Source: Actinomyces sp. B33 (GTDB taxonomy: Bacteria; Actinomycetota; Actinomycetes; Actinomycetales; Actinomycetaceae). From it: 64,000 bases of DNA. The notes under the pieces were generated by a model. It searched no databases. It saw nothing but the letters and a program-made list of their open reading frames with translations, and was not told the origin of the DNA. Shown piece by piece: positions 1 through 8,242 of this stretch; within the stretch, counting starts at the first letter, position 1; the number at the start of each line of letters is the position of its first letter. The DNA lies in NCBI RefSeq assembly GCF_028437565.1, contig NZ_JAMRYR010000002.1:248001-312000 (forward strand), in the 5' to 3' direction. A program made the translations under genes and the position numbers.

Positions 1-1171
1 CCTCCATCCCGTGCATCCTCAACGAGGTCGCCCCGTCCGCGAGCGCCCGCCCGCGGGTGCCGACCGCCTGGTATCCGGTCAAGACGACGCAATGACGCGG
101 GTCGGGCAGCATCCGCTCCAAATGGTGGAGGACCCGCCCGCCCGTGGCCATCCCCGACGCGGAGATGATGATCGCGCTGCGCCCCAGAGAGTTCAGCGCC
201 TTCGACTCCTCGACGCCGCGCACCTCGTGGACCTCCAGATGGGGCATCGTCAGCCCCCGGGCCTGCGGATTCAACTCCCCGGCCTGACCGCGCGCCCGAT
301 AGATCGACAGGGACGCCAACGCCATCGGCGAATCGACGTACACCGGCAGGCTCGGGATCCTCCCCTCGGCGACCATCTCGTCGAGCGCGAGGAGCACCAC
401 CTCGGTCCGGTCGACGGCGAACGCCGGGACGAGCACCGATCCGCCGGACGAGACCGCCTCGTTGATCGCCGAGGCGAACGCCTCATGCGCGGGCCCCTCG
501 GGATCCATGTGCTCGCGGTCCCCGTACGTCGACTCGATGAGGAGCACGTCGGCGCCCTCGGGCACCTCGCGCGGACGCAGAACGGGGTGGGACGCGCGCC
601 CCAGGTCGCCGGAGAAGAGGATCGCCCCGTCGGGGGTCGCCACCCGGATCGACGCCGAACCGAGGATGTGCCCGGCGCGCGTCCACGTCGCCTCCACGCC
701 GTCCCCCAGGTCGAGGGGGCGGTCGAACTCGACCGAGCGCATCAGGGGCAGGGTCCGCTCGACGTCGCCGATCCGGTAGAGCGGCTGGGCGACAGCGTGC
801 CGGGAGAACCCGTGGGCGTTGGCGAAGTCGGCGTCGCGCTCCTGGAGGAACGCCGAATCCCTCAGGACGATCTCGGCGAGGGCCAGGGTCGCGTCCGTCC
901 CCCAGATCGAGCCGGAGAACCCGTTCTTCACCAGGCGCGGGAGGTAGCCCGTGTGGTCCATATGCGCGTGAGTCACGAGGACGTCGGTGATCGACGAGGG
1001 CGGGACGGGGAAATCCGACCAGTTGAGGAGACGGAGCCTCTTGACCCCCTGGAACATGCCGGCGTCGACGAGGATGCGGCGCAGGCCGGCGTCCGTGTCG
1101 ACCTCGACGAGGTACTTCGACCCGGTGACGGTGCCCGCGCCCCCGAGGAACATCAGCGTCGTTGCTCCCAT
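1..1171 (-). CDS. MBL-fold metallo-hydrolase, beta-CASP RNase-like (partial)
   Basis: Read from ATG at 1171 on the minus strand, the frame is open to the left edge (390 codons), so the C-terminus is missing. The product starts MGATTLMFLGGAGTVTGSKY and carries a HAHMDH metal-binding motif about 55 residues in, the hallmark of the metallo-beta-lactamase fold. Its GTVTGS opening resembles the CPSF-73/Ysh1-like beta-CASP RNA-processing exonuclease group. The last visible residues (SLRMHGME) fit the C-terminal part of this family. It is divergent from tig. No Shine-Dalgarno precedes the ATG, but a CACACT hexamer ends six bases upstream, so the mRNA may be leaderless. Substrate is not deducible. 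Confidence 0.82.
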   Translation of the reverse strand, partial: MGATTLMFLGGAGTVTGSKYLVEVDTDAGLRRILVDAGMFQGVKRLRLLNWSDFPVPPSSITDVLVTHAHMDHTGYLPRLVKNGFSGSIWGTDATLALAEIVLRDSAFLQERDADFANAHGFSRHAVAQPLYRIGDVERTLPLMRSVEFDRPLDLGDGVEATWTRAGHILGSASIRVATPDGAILFSGDLGRASHPVLRPREVPEGADVLLIESTYGDREHMDPEGPAHEAFASAINEAVSSGGSVLVPAFAVDRTEVVLLALDEMVAEGRIPSLPVYVDSPMALASLSIYRARGQAGELNPQARGLTMPHLEVHEVRGVEESKALNSLGRSAIIISASGMATGGRVLHHLERMLPDPRHCVVLTGYQAVGTRGRALADGATSLRMHGME

Positions 1172-1177
1172 GGCCCC

Positions 1178-1183
1178 AGTGTG
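1178..1183 (-). promoter_or_regulatory. candidate -10 of leaderless MBL hydrolase transcript
   Basis: CACACT on the minus strand is followed by exactly six bases and the ATG at 1171. It matches only the A2 and T6 positions of TANNNT, so support comes mainly from the same spacing at other genes in this window. Confidence 0.35.
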
Positions 1184-1295
1184 CTCGATCCGCGACCTCG
1201 ACGCACGAGAATCGGAGCACGGGCCCAGGCGAGGGGAGGGCGGCCCGTGTGAGGCCCGACACCGGGAGGGCGGCGACATCGTCGATCGCCTGGCG

Positions 1296-1301
1296 TAGAC
1301 T
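1296..1301 (+). promoter_or_regulatory. candidate -10 of tig promoter
   Basis: TAGACT lies 61 bases upstream of the tig start in the MBL-tig divergent gap. No convincing -35 is visible. It would give a leader of roughly 55 nt. Confidence 0.45.
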
Positions 1302-1362
1302 GGGCGAGTTGTCATGCGCCCGGTGAGGCGCCCCATTTGCCGACGTTTTGGAGTGCACGCCC

Positions 1363-2709
1363 GTGAAGAGCACCGTTGAGACTCTCGAACCGACCAAGGT
1401 TCGCCTGACCGTCGAGGTCCCCGCCGAGGACCTCGCGTCCGAGATGGACAAGGCCTACAAGGACATCGCCGGCCAGGTCACCATCCCCGGCTTCCGCAAG
1501 GGCCACGTCCCGGCGCGCATCATCGACCAGCGCTTCGGCCGCGCCGCCGTCATCGAGCAGGTCGTCAACGAGGTCCTCCCCGGCCACTACTCCGACGCGG
1601 TCGGGGAGAACGGCCTGCGCCCCATGGCCCAGCCCGAGATCGAGGTCACCGAGATCCCCGCCGTCACCGGCGCCTTCTCCGGCCAGCTCGTGTTCACCGC
1701 CGAGGTCCCCGTCGTCCCCGACTTCGACCTGCCCGAATTCGACGAGTCCACCGTCGTCACCGTCGACACCGCCGAGGTCACCGACGAGGACGTCGACAAG
1801 GAGCTCGACGAGCTGCGCGGCCGCTTCGCGACCCTCAAGACCATCACCCGCAAGGCCAAGACCGGCGACTTCGCGACCATCGACATGGTCGCCACCATCG
1901 ACGGCGAGGAGATCGACTCGGTCTCCGACGTCTCCTACGAGATCGGCTCGGGCACCATGCTCGACGGGCAGGACAAGGCGCTGCGCGGCACCAAGGCCGA
2001 TGAGGTCGTCACTTTCGCATCGACCCTCAAGGGCGGCGACCACGAGGGCGAGGAGGCCGAGGTGACGATCACCGTCAAGTCGGTCAAGGCCCGCGAACTG
2101 CCCAAGGCCGACGACGACTTCGCCCAGATGGTCTCCGAGTTCGACACCATGGACGAGCTCATGGACGACCTGCGGACCCAGGCGGCGGCGACGAAGACCT
2201 CCCAGCAGGCCCTCCAGGCCCGCGACCGGCTCGTCGAGCTCCTCCTCGACAAGACGGAGATCCTCCTGCCCGAGTCCGTCGTCGAGCACGAGGTCGGCCA
2301 CCGCGTCGACGAGGGCGCCAAGCCCAAGGAGAAGAAGGAGGCCCGCGAGGCCGTCGAGAAGGAGCTGCGCACCGAGCTGCTGTCCGAGGCCATCGCCAAG
2401 AAGCTCGAGGTCCAGGTCTCCCAGCAGGAGCTCATCGACTACGCGATCCAGATGTCGCAGAACTTCGGCGTCGACATCAACCAGCTCTTCTCCTCCTCCC
2501 AGCAGATGGCGAACGTCGTCGCCGACCTGGGGCGCGCCAAGGCCCTCATCGAGGCGCTGCGCGTCGTCACCGTCAAGGACTCCGACGGCAACGACGTCGA
2601 CCTGTCGGCGTTCCTCGGGCAGGACGCCGTCGACGCGGACGAGGACGCGCAGGACGAGGCCGACCCGCAGGCCGCTCAATCCGCCGAGGATACCGCCGAC
2701 GAGCAGTGA
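1363..2709 (+). CDS. tig: trigger factor, ribosome-associated chaperone/prolyl isomerase
   Basis: 448 residues. Trigger factor binds ribosomal protein L23 near the exit tunnel and shields nascent chains. The N-terminal ribosome-binding domain (KSTVETLEPTKVRLTVEVP, with the GFRKGHVP signature near residue 45) is followed by an FKBP-like PPIase domain (around 150-240) and the helical C-terminal arms. The last 30 residues are acidic. I chose GTG 1363 over TTG 1348 because it gives the canonical N-terminus and has TTGGAG nine bases upstream. It precedes clpP1P2 and clpX, the classic tig-clp arrangement, but a strong hairpin separates tig from clpP1. Confidence 0.96.
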   Translation: MKSTVETLEPTKVRLTVEVPAEDLASEMDKAYKDIAGQVTIPGFRKGHVPARIIDQRFGRAAVIEQVVNEVLPGHYSDAVGENGLRPMAQPEIEVTEIPAVTGAFSGQLVFTAEVPVVPDFDLPEFDESTVVTVDTAEVTDEDVDKELDELRGRFATLKTITRKAKTGDFATIDMVATIDGEEIDSVSDVSYEIGSGTMLDGQDKALRGTKADEVVTFASTLKGGDHEGEEAEVTITVKSVKARELPKADDDFAQMVSEFDTMDELMDDLRTQAAATKTSQQALQARDRLVELLLDKTEILLPESVVEHEVGHRVDEGAKPKEKKEAREAVEKELRTELLSEAIAKKLEVQVSQQELIDYAIQMSQNFGVDINQLFSSSQQMANVVADLGRAKALIEALRVVTVKDSDGNDVDLSAFLGQDAVDADEDAQDEADPQAAQSAEDTADEQ

Positions 2710-2735
2710 GCGCGTCTCGCTGATCGCCTGATCGA

Positions 2736-2775
2736 ACGAGAGTGGAGAGGGGCCCGGGCCCCTCTCCACTCTCGT
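2736..2775. terminator. strong palindromic terminator after tig
   Basis: Two 20-base arms form a perfect inverted repeat (ACGAGAGTGGAGAGGGGCCC and its complement) 27 bases after the tig stop. There is no U-tract, as is common in GC-rich actinobacteria. It should isolate tig from the clp promoter. Confidence 0.75.
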
Positions 2776-2842
2776 CGTTCCCGCTGGGCGGGCCGACGTG
2801 CCTGGCGAGCGCGGGGCGCGGGGCTCGGGGGCGCAGGCGGTG

Positions 2843-2855
2843 CGCCGACAGCGAA
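2843..2855 (+). promoter_or_regulatory. ClgR-type operator upstream of clpP1P2
   Basis: CGCCGACAGCGAA fits the core CGCYNANRGCGWW of the ClgR motif known from corynebacteria at every position. ClgR activates clpP genes there. The outer flanks do not fit. The site is about 95 bases before clpP1 and 40 bases upstream of a candidate -10. The clgR gene is not in this window. Confidence 0.5.
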
Positions 2856-2894
2856 AAGGCCCGGTTGGACGAGGCCGGGCCGCCCACCACCGGC

Positions 2895-2900
2895 TAGGTT
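2895..2900 (+). promoter_or_regulatory. candidate -10 of clpP1P2 promoter
   Basis: TAGGTT lies 49 bases before the clpP1 start. There is no good -35 at 17 bases, which fits activation from the ClgR-like box upstream. Confidence 0.4.
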
Positions 2901-2948
2901 GGAGGCCAGTGGGGTCCGGTAGGCGGACCCGGACATGGAGGAGGGCAC

Positions 2949-3572
2949 GTGAACGACGTGCAGACGACCGCCGGCGGCGGCGACCAGACCCCGATGGGCC
3001 TGGGGGACTCGGTGTACCAGCGCCTGCTCAAAGAGCGCATCATCTGGCTCGGCGGCGAGGTCCGCGACGAGAACGCCAACGCGATCTGCGCCCAGATGCT
3101 CCTGCTCGCCGCCGAGGACCCGGACCGGGACATCTACCTGTACATCAACAGCCCCGGCGGATCCGTGACCGCGGGAATGGCCATCTACGACACGATGCAG
3201 TACATCAAGCCCGATGTCGTCACCGTCGCCATGGGGCTGGCCGCGTCGATGGGCCAGTTCCTCCTGACCGCCGGCGCCCCCGGGAAGCGCTTCATCACCC
3301 CGCACACCCGCGTCCTCCTCCACCAGCCCCTCGGCGGCGCCGGGGGATCGGCCACGGAGATCCGCATCAACGCCGACCTCATCCTCAAGATGAAGAAGGA
3401 GCTCGCCGAGATCACCGCCGAGCGCACCGGCAAGTCCGTCGAGCAGATCGAGGCCGACGCCGACCGCGACCACTGGTTCAGCGCCTACGAGGCCCTCGAC
3501 TACGGGTTCGTCGACCGCGTCATCGAATCCCCCCAGGAGATCGGCACCCACCAGGACGGAGAGAACCGATGA
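2949..3572 (+). CDS. clpP1: ATP-dependent Clp protease proteolytic subunit 1
   Basis: 207 residues. Serine protease chamber subunit working with ClpX or ClpC. The catalytic triad is visible as Ser100 (GLAASMGQ), His125 (LLHQPLGG) and Asp174 (RDHWFSA), with the same Ser-His (25) and His-Asp (49) spacing as E. coli ClpP. The [11 protein letters not shown] oligomerisation/substrate motif is also present. GTG 2949 is preceded by GGAGGAGGG. The gene overlaps clpP2 by four bases (ATGA), so the two are translationally coupled. Actinobacteria normally build a mixed ClpP1P2 double ring. Confidence 0.96.
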   Translation: MNDVQTTAGGGDQTPMGLGDSVYQRLLKERIIWLGGEVRDENANAICAQMLLLAAEDPDRDIYLYINSPGGSVTAGMAIYDTMQYIKPDVVTVAMGLAASMGQFLLTAGAPGKRFITPHTRVLLHQPLGGAGGSATEIRINADLILKMKKELAEITAERTGKSVEQIEADADRDHWFSAYEALDYGFVDRVIESPQEIGTHQDGENR

Positions 3573-4213
3573 GCACCGCCCCCTACTTCGAGGCAGTCGC
3601 GCGCCAGATGCCCCAGGCCCGCTACGTCCTGCCGAGCTTCGAGGAGCGCACCGCCTACGGGTTCAAGCGCCAGGACCCCTACGCCAAGCTCTTCGAGGAC
3701 CGGATCGTCTTCCTCGGCGTCCAGGTCGACGACGCCTCCGCGGACGACGTCATGGCCCAGCTCCTCGTCCTCGAGTCCCAGGACCCGGACTCGCTCATCA
3801 CGATGTACATCAACAGCCCCGGCGGCTCTTTCACGGCGCTGACCGCGATCTACGACACGATGCAGTACATCAAGCCGCACATTCAGACGGTGTGCTTGGG
3901 ACAGGCGGCCTCCGCCGCGGCGGTCCTCCTCGCGGCCGGCTCCCCGGGTCGGCGCCTGGCCCTGCCCAACGCGCGCGTCCTCATCCACCAGCCCGCGATG
4001 GAGGGGATGCACGGGCAGGCCTCGGACATCCAGATCGTCGCCGACGAGATCGACCGGATGCGCCTGTGGCTCGAAGACACGCTCTCGCGCCACTCGGGGA
4101 CCCCTGTCGAGCAGATCCGGCGCGACATCGAGCGCGACAAGATCCTCACGGCCGCCCAGGCCAAGGAGTACGGGCTCATCGACCAGGTCCTCGACTCCCG
4201 CAAGGGGGCCTGA
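3569..4213 (+). CDS. clpP2: ATP-dependent Clp protease proteolytic subunit 2
   Basis: 214 residues, with a longer N-terminus than ClpP1. Catalytic residues are Ser115 (GQAASAAAV), His140 ([10 protein letters not shown]) and Asp190 (ERDKILTA). [14 protein letters not shown] matches the ClpP core. It is likely the second subunit type of a hetero-tetradecamer with ClpP1, whose gene it overlaps. A terminator hairpin follows 12 bases after the stop, so clpX is probably transcribed separately. Confidence 0.96.
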   Translation: MSTAPYFEAVARQMPQARYVLPSFEERTAYGFKRQDPYAKLFEDRIVFLGVQVDDASADDVMAQLLVLESQDPDSLITMYINSPGGSFTALTAIYDTMQYIKPHIQTVCLGQAASAAAVLLAAGSPGRRLALPNARVLIHQPAMEGMHGQASDIQIVADEIDRMRLWLEDTLSRHSGTPVEQIRRDIERDKILTAAQAKEYGLIDQVLDSRKGA

Positions 4214-4225
4214 CCTCGGATCGAC

Positions 4226-4262
4226 GATCGCTCCCCGTCCACGTCGGTGGCGGGGAGCGATC
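4226..4262 (+). terminator. intrinsic terminator of clpP1P2
   Basis: A 12-bp perfect stem (GATCGCTCCCCG / CGGGGAGCGATC) with a 13-base loop, followed by TGTGTTT. Confidence 0.75.
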
Positions 4263-4512
4263 TGTGTTTCGACCAGGGGCGGGTACCATCGGTCCAGGCT
4301 GAGAATCACGTGTGGGGGATGGGCGAATGAGGTGAGGAGTAGATGGGGGCGCTCGCACGCCTCGCGCTCTGCCAATGGCGTGGAAGTACCGGCATGCATC
4401 GTCGATGCGACGCTGCCGCGCGCCCAATGGCGGACCGAACTCGCCTGCAATATCCTGACCCCTGTGATGATGCCCGAAACGGGGTGTCGACGAGTAAACG
4501 ATGGAGGCCCGA
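4263..4512. other. intergenic region before clpX, no gene seen
   Basis: About 250 bases between the clpP2 terminator and clpX. Short open frames here have no Shine-Dalgarno sequence or recognisable product. It presumably carries the clpX promoter, but I could not pick a convincing hexamer pair. Confidence 0.4.
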
Positions 4513-5769
<1,257 letters not shown>

Positions 5770-5785
5770 GCCAGGGAGCCCCACG

Positions 5786-6127
5786 ATGAACGACGCGCAG
5801 GTCGCGGGCCCAGCCGACCCCGCGGGGGTCGACGTGCCCGCCGAACTGGCCGAGGCCCGCCGCACCATCGACAACATCGACGCCGCCCTCGTCCACATCC
5901 TCGCCGAGCGCTTCCGCTGCACCCAGCGGGTCGGGCACATCAAAGCCGCCTTCGGCCTGCCGCCCGCCGACCCCGCCCGCGAGGCCCGGCAGGTCGAGCG
6001 CCTGCGGGCCCTGGCCGCCCAGTCCGGCCTCGACCCCGACTTCGCCGAGACCTTCCTCGCGTTCATGGTGACCGAGGTGATCCGCCACCACGAGGCGATT
6101 CGGGCCGAATACCGTTCCGACTCCTGA
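5786..6127 (+). CDS. chorismate mutase, AroQ-type
   Basis: 113 residues, converting chorismate to prephenate for Phe/Tyr synthesis in the cytoplasm. The sequence LAEARRTIDNIDAALVHIL followed by ERFRCTQRVGHIKA is the first long helix of the AroQ fold, including the family's active-site arginines and lysine. Length suits a stand-alone monofunctional enzyme. A Shine-Dalgarno sequence (GGGAGCC) precedes ATG 5786. It follows clpX closely, probably co-transcribed, and converges on the acyl-CoA synthetase. Confidence 0.9.
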   Translation: MNDAQVAGPADPAGVDVPAELAEARRTIDNIDAALVHILAERFRCTQRVGHIKAAFGLPPADPAREARQVERLRALAAQSGLDPDFAETFLAFMVTEVIRHHEAIRAEYRSDS

Positions 6128-6180
6128 CGCGAGCGCCCGGACGCCGCCGACGACGGCGCAGCCGCCCGGCCGATGAACCG

Positions 6181-8115
6181 CTAGCGCCCCGACTCCTCGA
6201 GCGGCCCGCCGTAGATCTCGTCGATCTGGGCGGCGAAGCGCTCCAGAGCCGTAGTGCGCTTGACCTTCAACGAGGGGGTGAGCAGGCCGTTCGCCTCCGT
6301 GAAGTCCGTCGTCAACACCTTGATCTTGCGGATCGACTCGGCCCGCGACACGTGGGTGTTCGCCGCCTCGACCGCCTTCTCCAAGGAGGCGAGGACCTCG
6401 ATGTTCGTCGCGGCCTCGCCGACCGACATCGACGGCAGCCCCCGGGCGTGCAGCCACGTCGGGAGCATCTCGGCGTCGAGGCTGATGAGGGCCGCGATGA
6501 ACGGACGCTGATCGCCGACGACCAGGGCCTGGCTGATGAGCGGGTGGGCGCGCAGGTGGTTCTCCAGGGCCGCGGGAGCGACGTTCTTGCCGCCGGCGGT
6601 GACGATGATCTCCTTGGCGCGGCCGGTGATCCGCAGGTACCCGTCCCGGTCGAGGGAGCCGAGGTCGCCCGTGCGGAACCACCCGTCCTCGGTGAACGCG
6701 CGGGCGGTGGCCTCCGGATCATGGTGGTAGCCGACGAAGATCGACGGCCCCATGAGGAGGACCTCGCCCTCGTCGGAGATCTTCACCGACATCGGCGGCA
6801 GGGGAGGGCCGACCGTCGCGATCTTCGCCAGGCGGGGAGTCGACACGGACACGGGGCCGACCGTCTCGGTGAGGCCGTAGCCCTCGAGGACGGGGATGCC
6901 GATCCCCCGGTAGAAGTGGGCGAGCCAGGGGGCCAGGGGGGCGCCGCCGGAGATGATGTACTCGGCGTTGCCCCCGACGAGCCCCCGGATCGTCTGGTAC
7001 ACGAGGCGGTCGGCGAGGGCGCGCTGGGCCTTGAGCGCCTGGGACGGGCCCTCGGGCGTGTCGAGGGCCCGGGAGTAGTCGATGGCGACCTGGGCGGCCC
7101 AGCGGAACACCTTCTTCTTCGCGCCGCGCGAGGCCTTGGCGTCCGCGGAGTTGTAGATCTTCTCCAGGACGCGCGGGACGACGAGGAGGTAGCTCGGGCG
7201 GAACGACGCCAGGTCGGGCAGGAGCGACTTGATGTTCGGGACGTGGCCGAGGACGCCGTGCCCGGTGAGCTGGAACACCTGGAGGAATCGGGCGAAGACG
7301 TGGGCCAGGGGGAGGAACAGGAGCAGGCGCGACCCGTCGTGCATAGCGATCTCGGGCATCCACGCGTGCGAGTTGACGCACAGCTCGGTGAAGTTGCCGT
7401 GGTTGAGGACCGTCCCCTTCGGCGCCCCGGTCGTGCCCGACGTGTAGACGATGGTGGCGATCGACGCGGTCGTCAGGGACTCGGTGCGGGCCGCGACCTC
7501 GGCTCGGGCGACGGTCGCTCCCGTGTCGGTGATGGTCTCGACGGCTTCGGAGTCGAGGGACAGGACGGTCAGGCGGTCGCGTCCGCAGCGTTGGGCGGCG
7601 GCGCGCACGAGCTCGGCCATCGTCACGGTCTCGGCGACGACGAGGTCGACGTCGGCGTCGGTCAGGACGAATTCGATCTGGTCGATGGAACTCGTCTCGT
7701 AGATGGGGACGGGGACGAGGGCGGCGCTCCAGCAGGCGAAGTCGAGGAGCGTCCACTCGTACCGGGTCCGCGACATGATGGCGACGCGAGCGCCCGCCTC
7801 CAGGCCCATCCCGATGAGGCCCGCCGCCACGGCCTGGACCTCCTCGTAGAAGGTGCGGGCGGAAACGGGCTGCCACGTGTTCGACAGGGACTGCTTGCGC
7901 AGGATCAGGGGGCGCCGCGCCGAGCGCTGGACGCGCTGCTTGAGCAGGAGGGGGATCGTCGTCGACTCGTCGATGCGCACGAGGGTGGGGGCGTGCCATT
8001 CGAGGGCAGTCGTGCCCACCTCCTCGTCGGCGCCCGCCCCCTCCTGCGGGACGGCCGGGGCGGGTGTCTCGTCGGTCGGCCACTCGGCGCGGTCGGTGGT
8101 GTCTTCGCTGCTCAT
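6181..8115 (-). CDS. long-chain fatty acid-CoA ligase (AMP-dependent synthetase)
   Basis: 644 residues, in the adenylate-forming superfamily and close in size and layout to mycobacterial FadD15. It activates fatty acids to acyl-AMP and then acyl-CoA. The P-loop is YTSGTTGAPKG at 224-234, YGLTETVGP is the adenine-binding stretch, and GWFRTGDLG marks the hinge before the C-terminal domain. An acidic 40-residue N-terminal extension precedes the catalytic domain. Its ATG is preceded by AGGAG. It is divergent from nothing and lies downstream of valS on the same strand with its own candidate promoter. Confidence 0.93.
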   Translation of the reverse strand: MSSEDTTDRAEWPTDETPAPAVPQEGAGADEEVGTTALEWHAPTLVRIDESTTIPLLLKQRVQRSARRPLILRKQSLSNTWQPVSARTFYEEVQAVAAGLIGMGLEAGARVAIMSRTRYEWTLLDFACWSAALVPVPIYETSSIDQIEFVLTDADVDLVVAETVTMAELVRAAAQRCGRDRLTVLSLDSEAVETITDTGATVARAEVAARTESLTTASIATIVYTSGTTGAPKGTVLNHGNFTELCVNSHAWMPEIAMHDGSRLLLFLPLAHVFARFLQVFQLTGHGVLGHVPNIKSLLPDLASFRPSYLLVVPRVLEKIYNSADAKASRGAKKKVFRWAAQVAIDYSRALDTPEGPSQALKAQRALADRLVYQTIRGLVGGNAEYIISGGAPLAPWLAHFYRGIGIPVLEGYGLTETVGPVSVSTPRLAKIATVGPPLPPMSVKISDEGEVLLMGPSIFVGYHHDPEATARAFTEDGWFRTGDLGSLDRDGYLRITGRAKEIIVTAGGKNVAPAALENHLRAHPLISQALVVGDQRPFIAALISLDAEMLPTWLHARGLPSMSVGEAATNIEVLASLEKAVEAANTHVSRAESIRKIKVLTTDFTEANGLLTPSLKVKRTTALERFAAQIDEIYGGPLEESGR

Positions 8116-8152
8116 CGTCGCTCCTATCCGGGTCGGTCATCGGTCCGCGTCC

Positions 8153-8158
8153 AGGCTA
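8153..8158 (-). promoter_or_regulatory. candidate -10 of acyl-CoA ligase gene
   Basis: TAGCCT on the minus strand lies 37 bases upstream of the ATG at 8115, which is Shine-Dalgarno-led. The -35 is not convincing. Confidence 0.4.
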
Positions 8159-8192
8159 ACCCCGCAGGGCGCGCCTATGCGATGAGAAGAAT

Positions 8193-8222
8193 CGGGGCGG
8201 GGAGTCCCTCATGGACGCCCCG
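8193..8222 (-). terminator. probable terminator of valS
   Basis: CGGGGCGTCC pairs with GGAC...CGCCCCG across a small bulge, about 20 bases after the valS stop. On the minus strand it is followed by the pyrimidine-rich ATTCTTCTC. Confidence 0.45.
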
Positions 8223-8242
8223 CGGGCGCACGATCCGACGGA

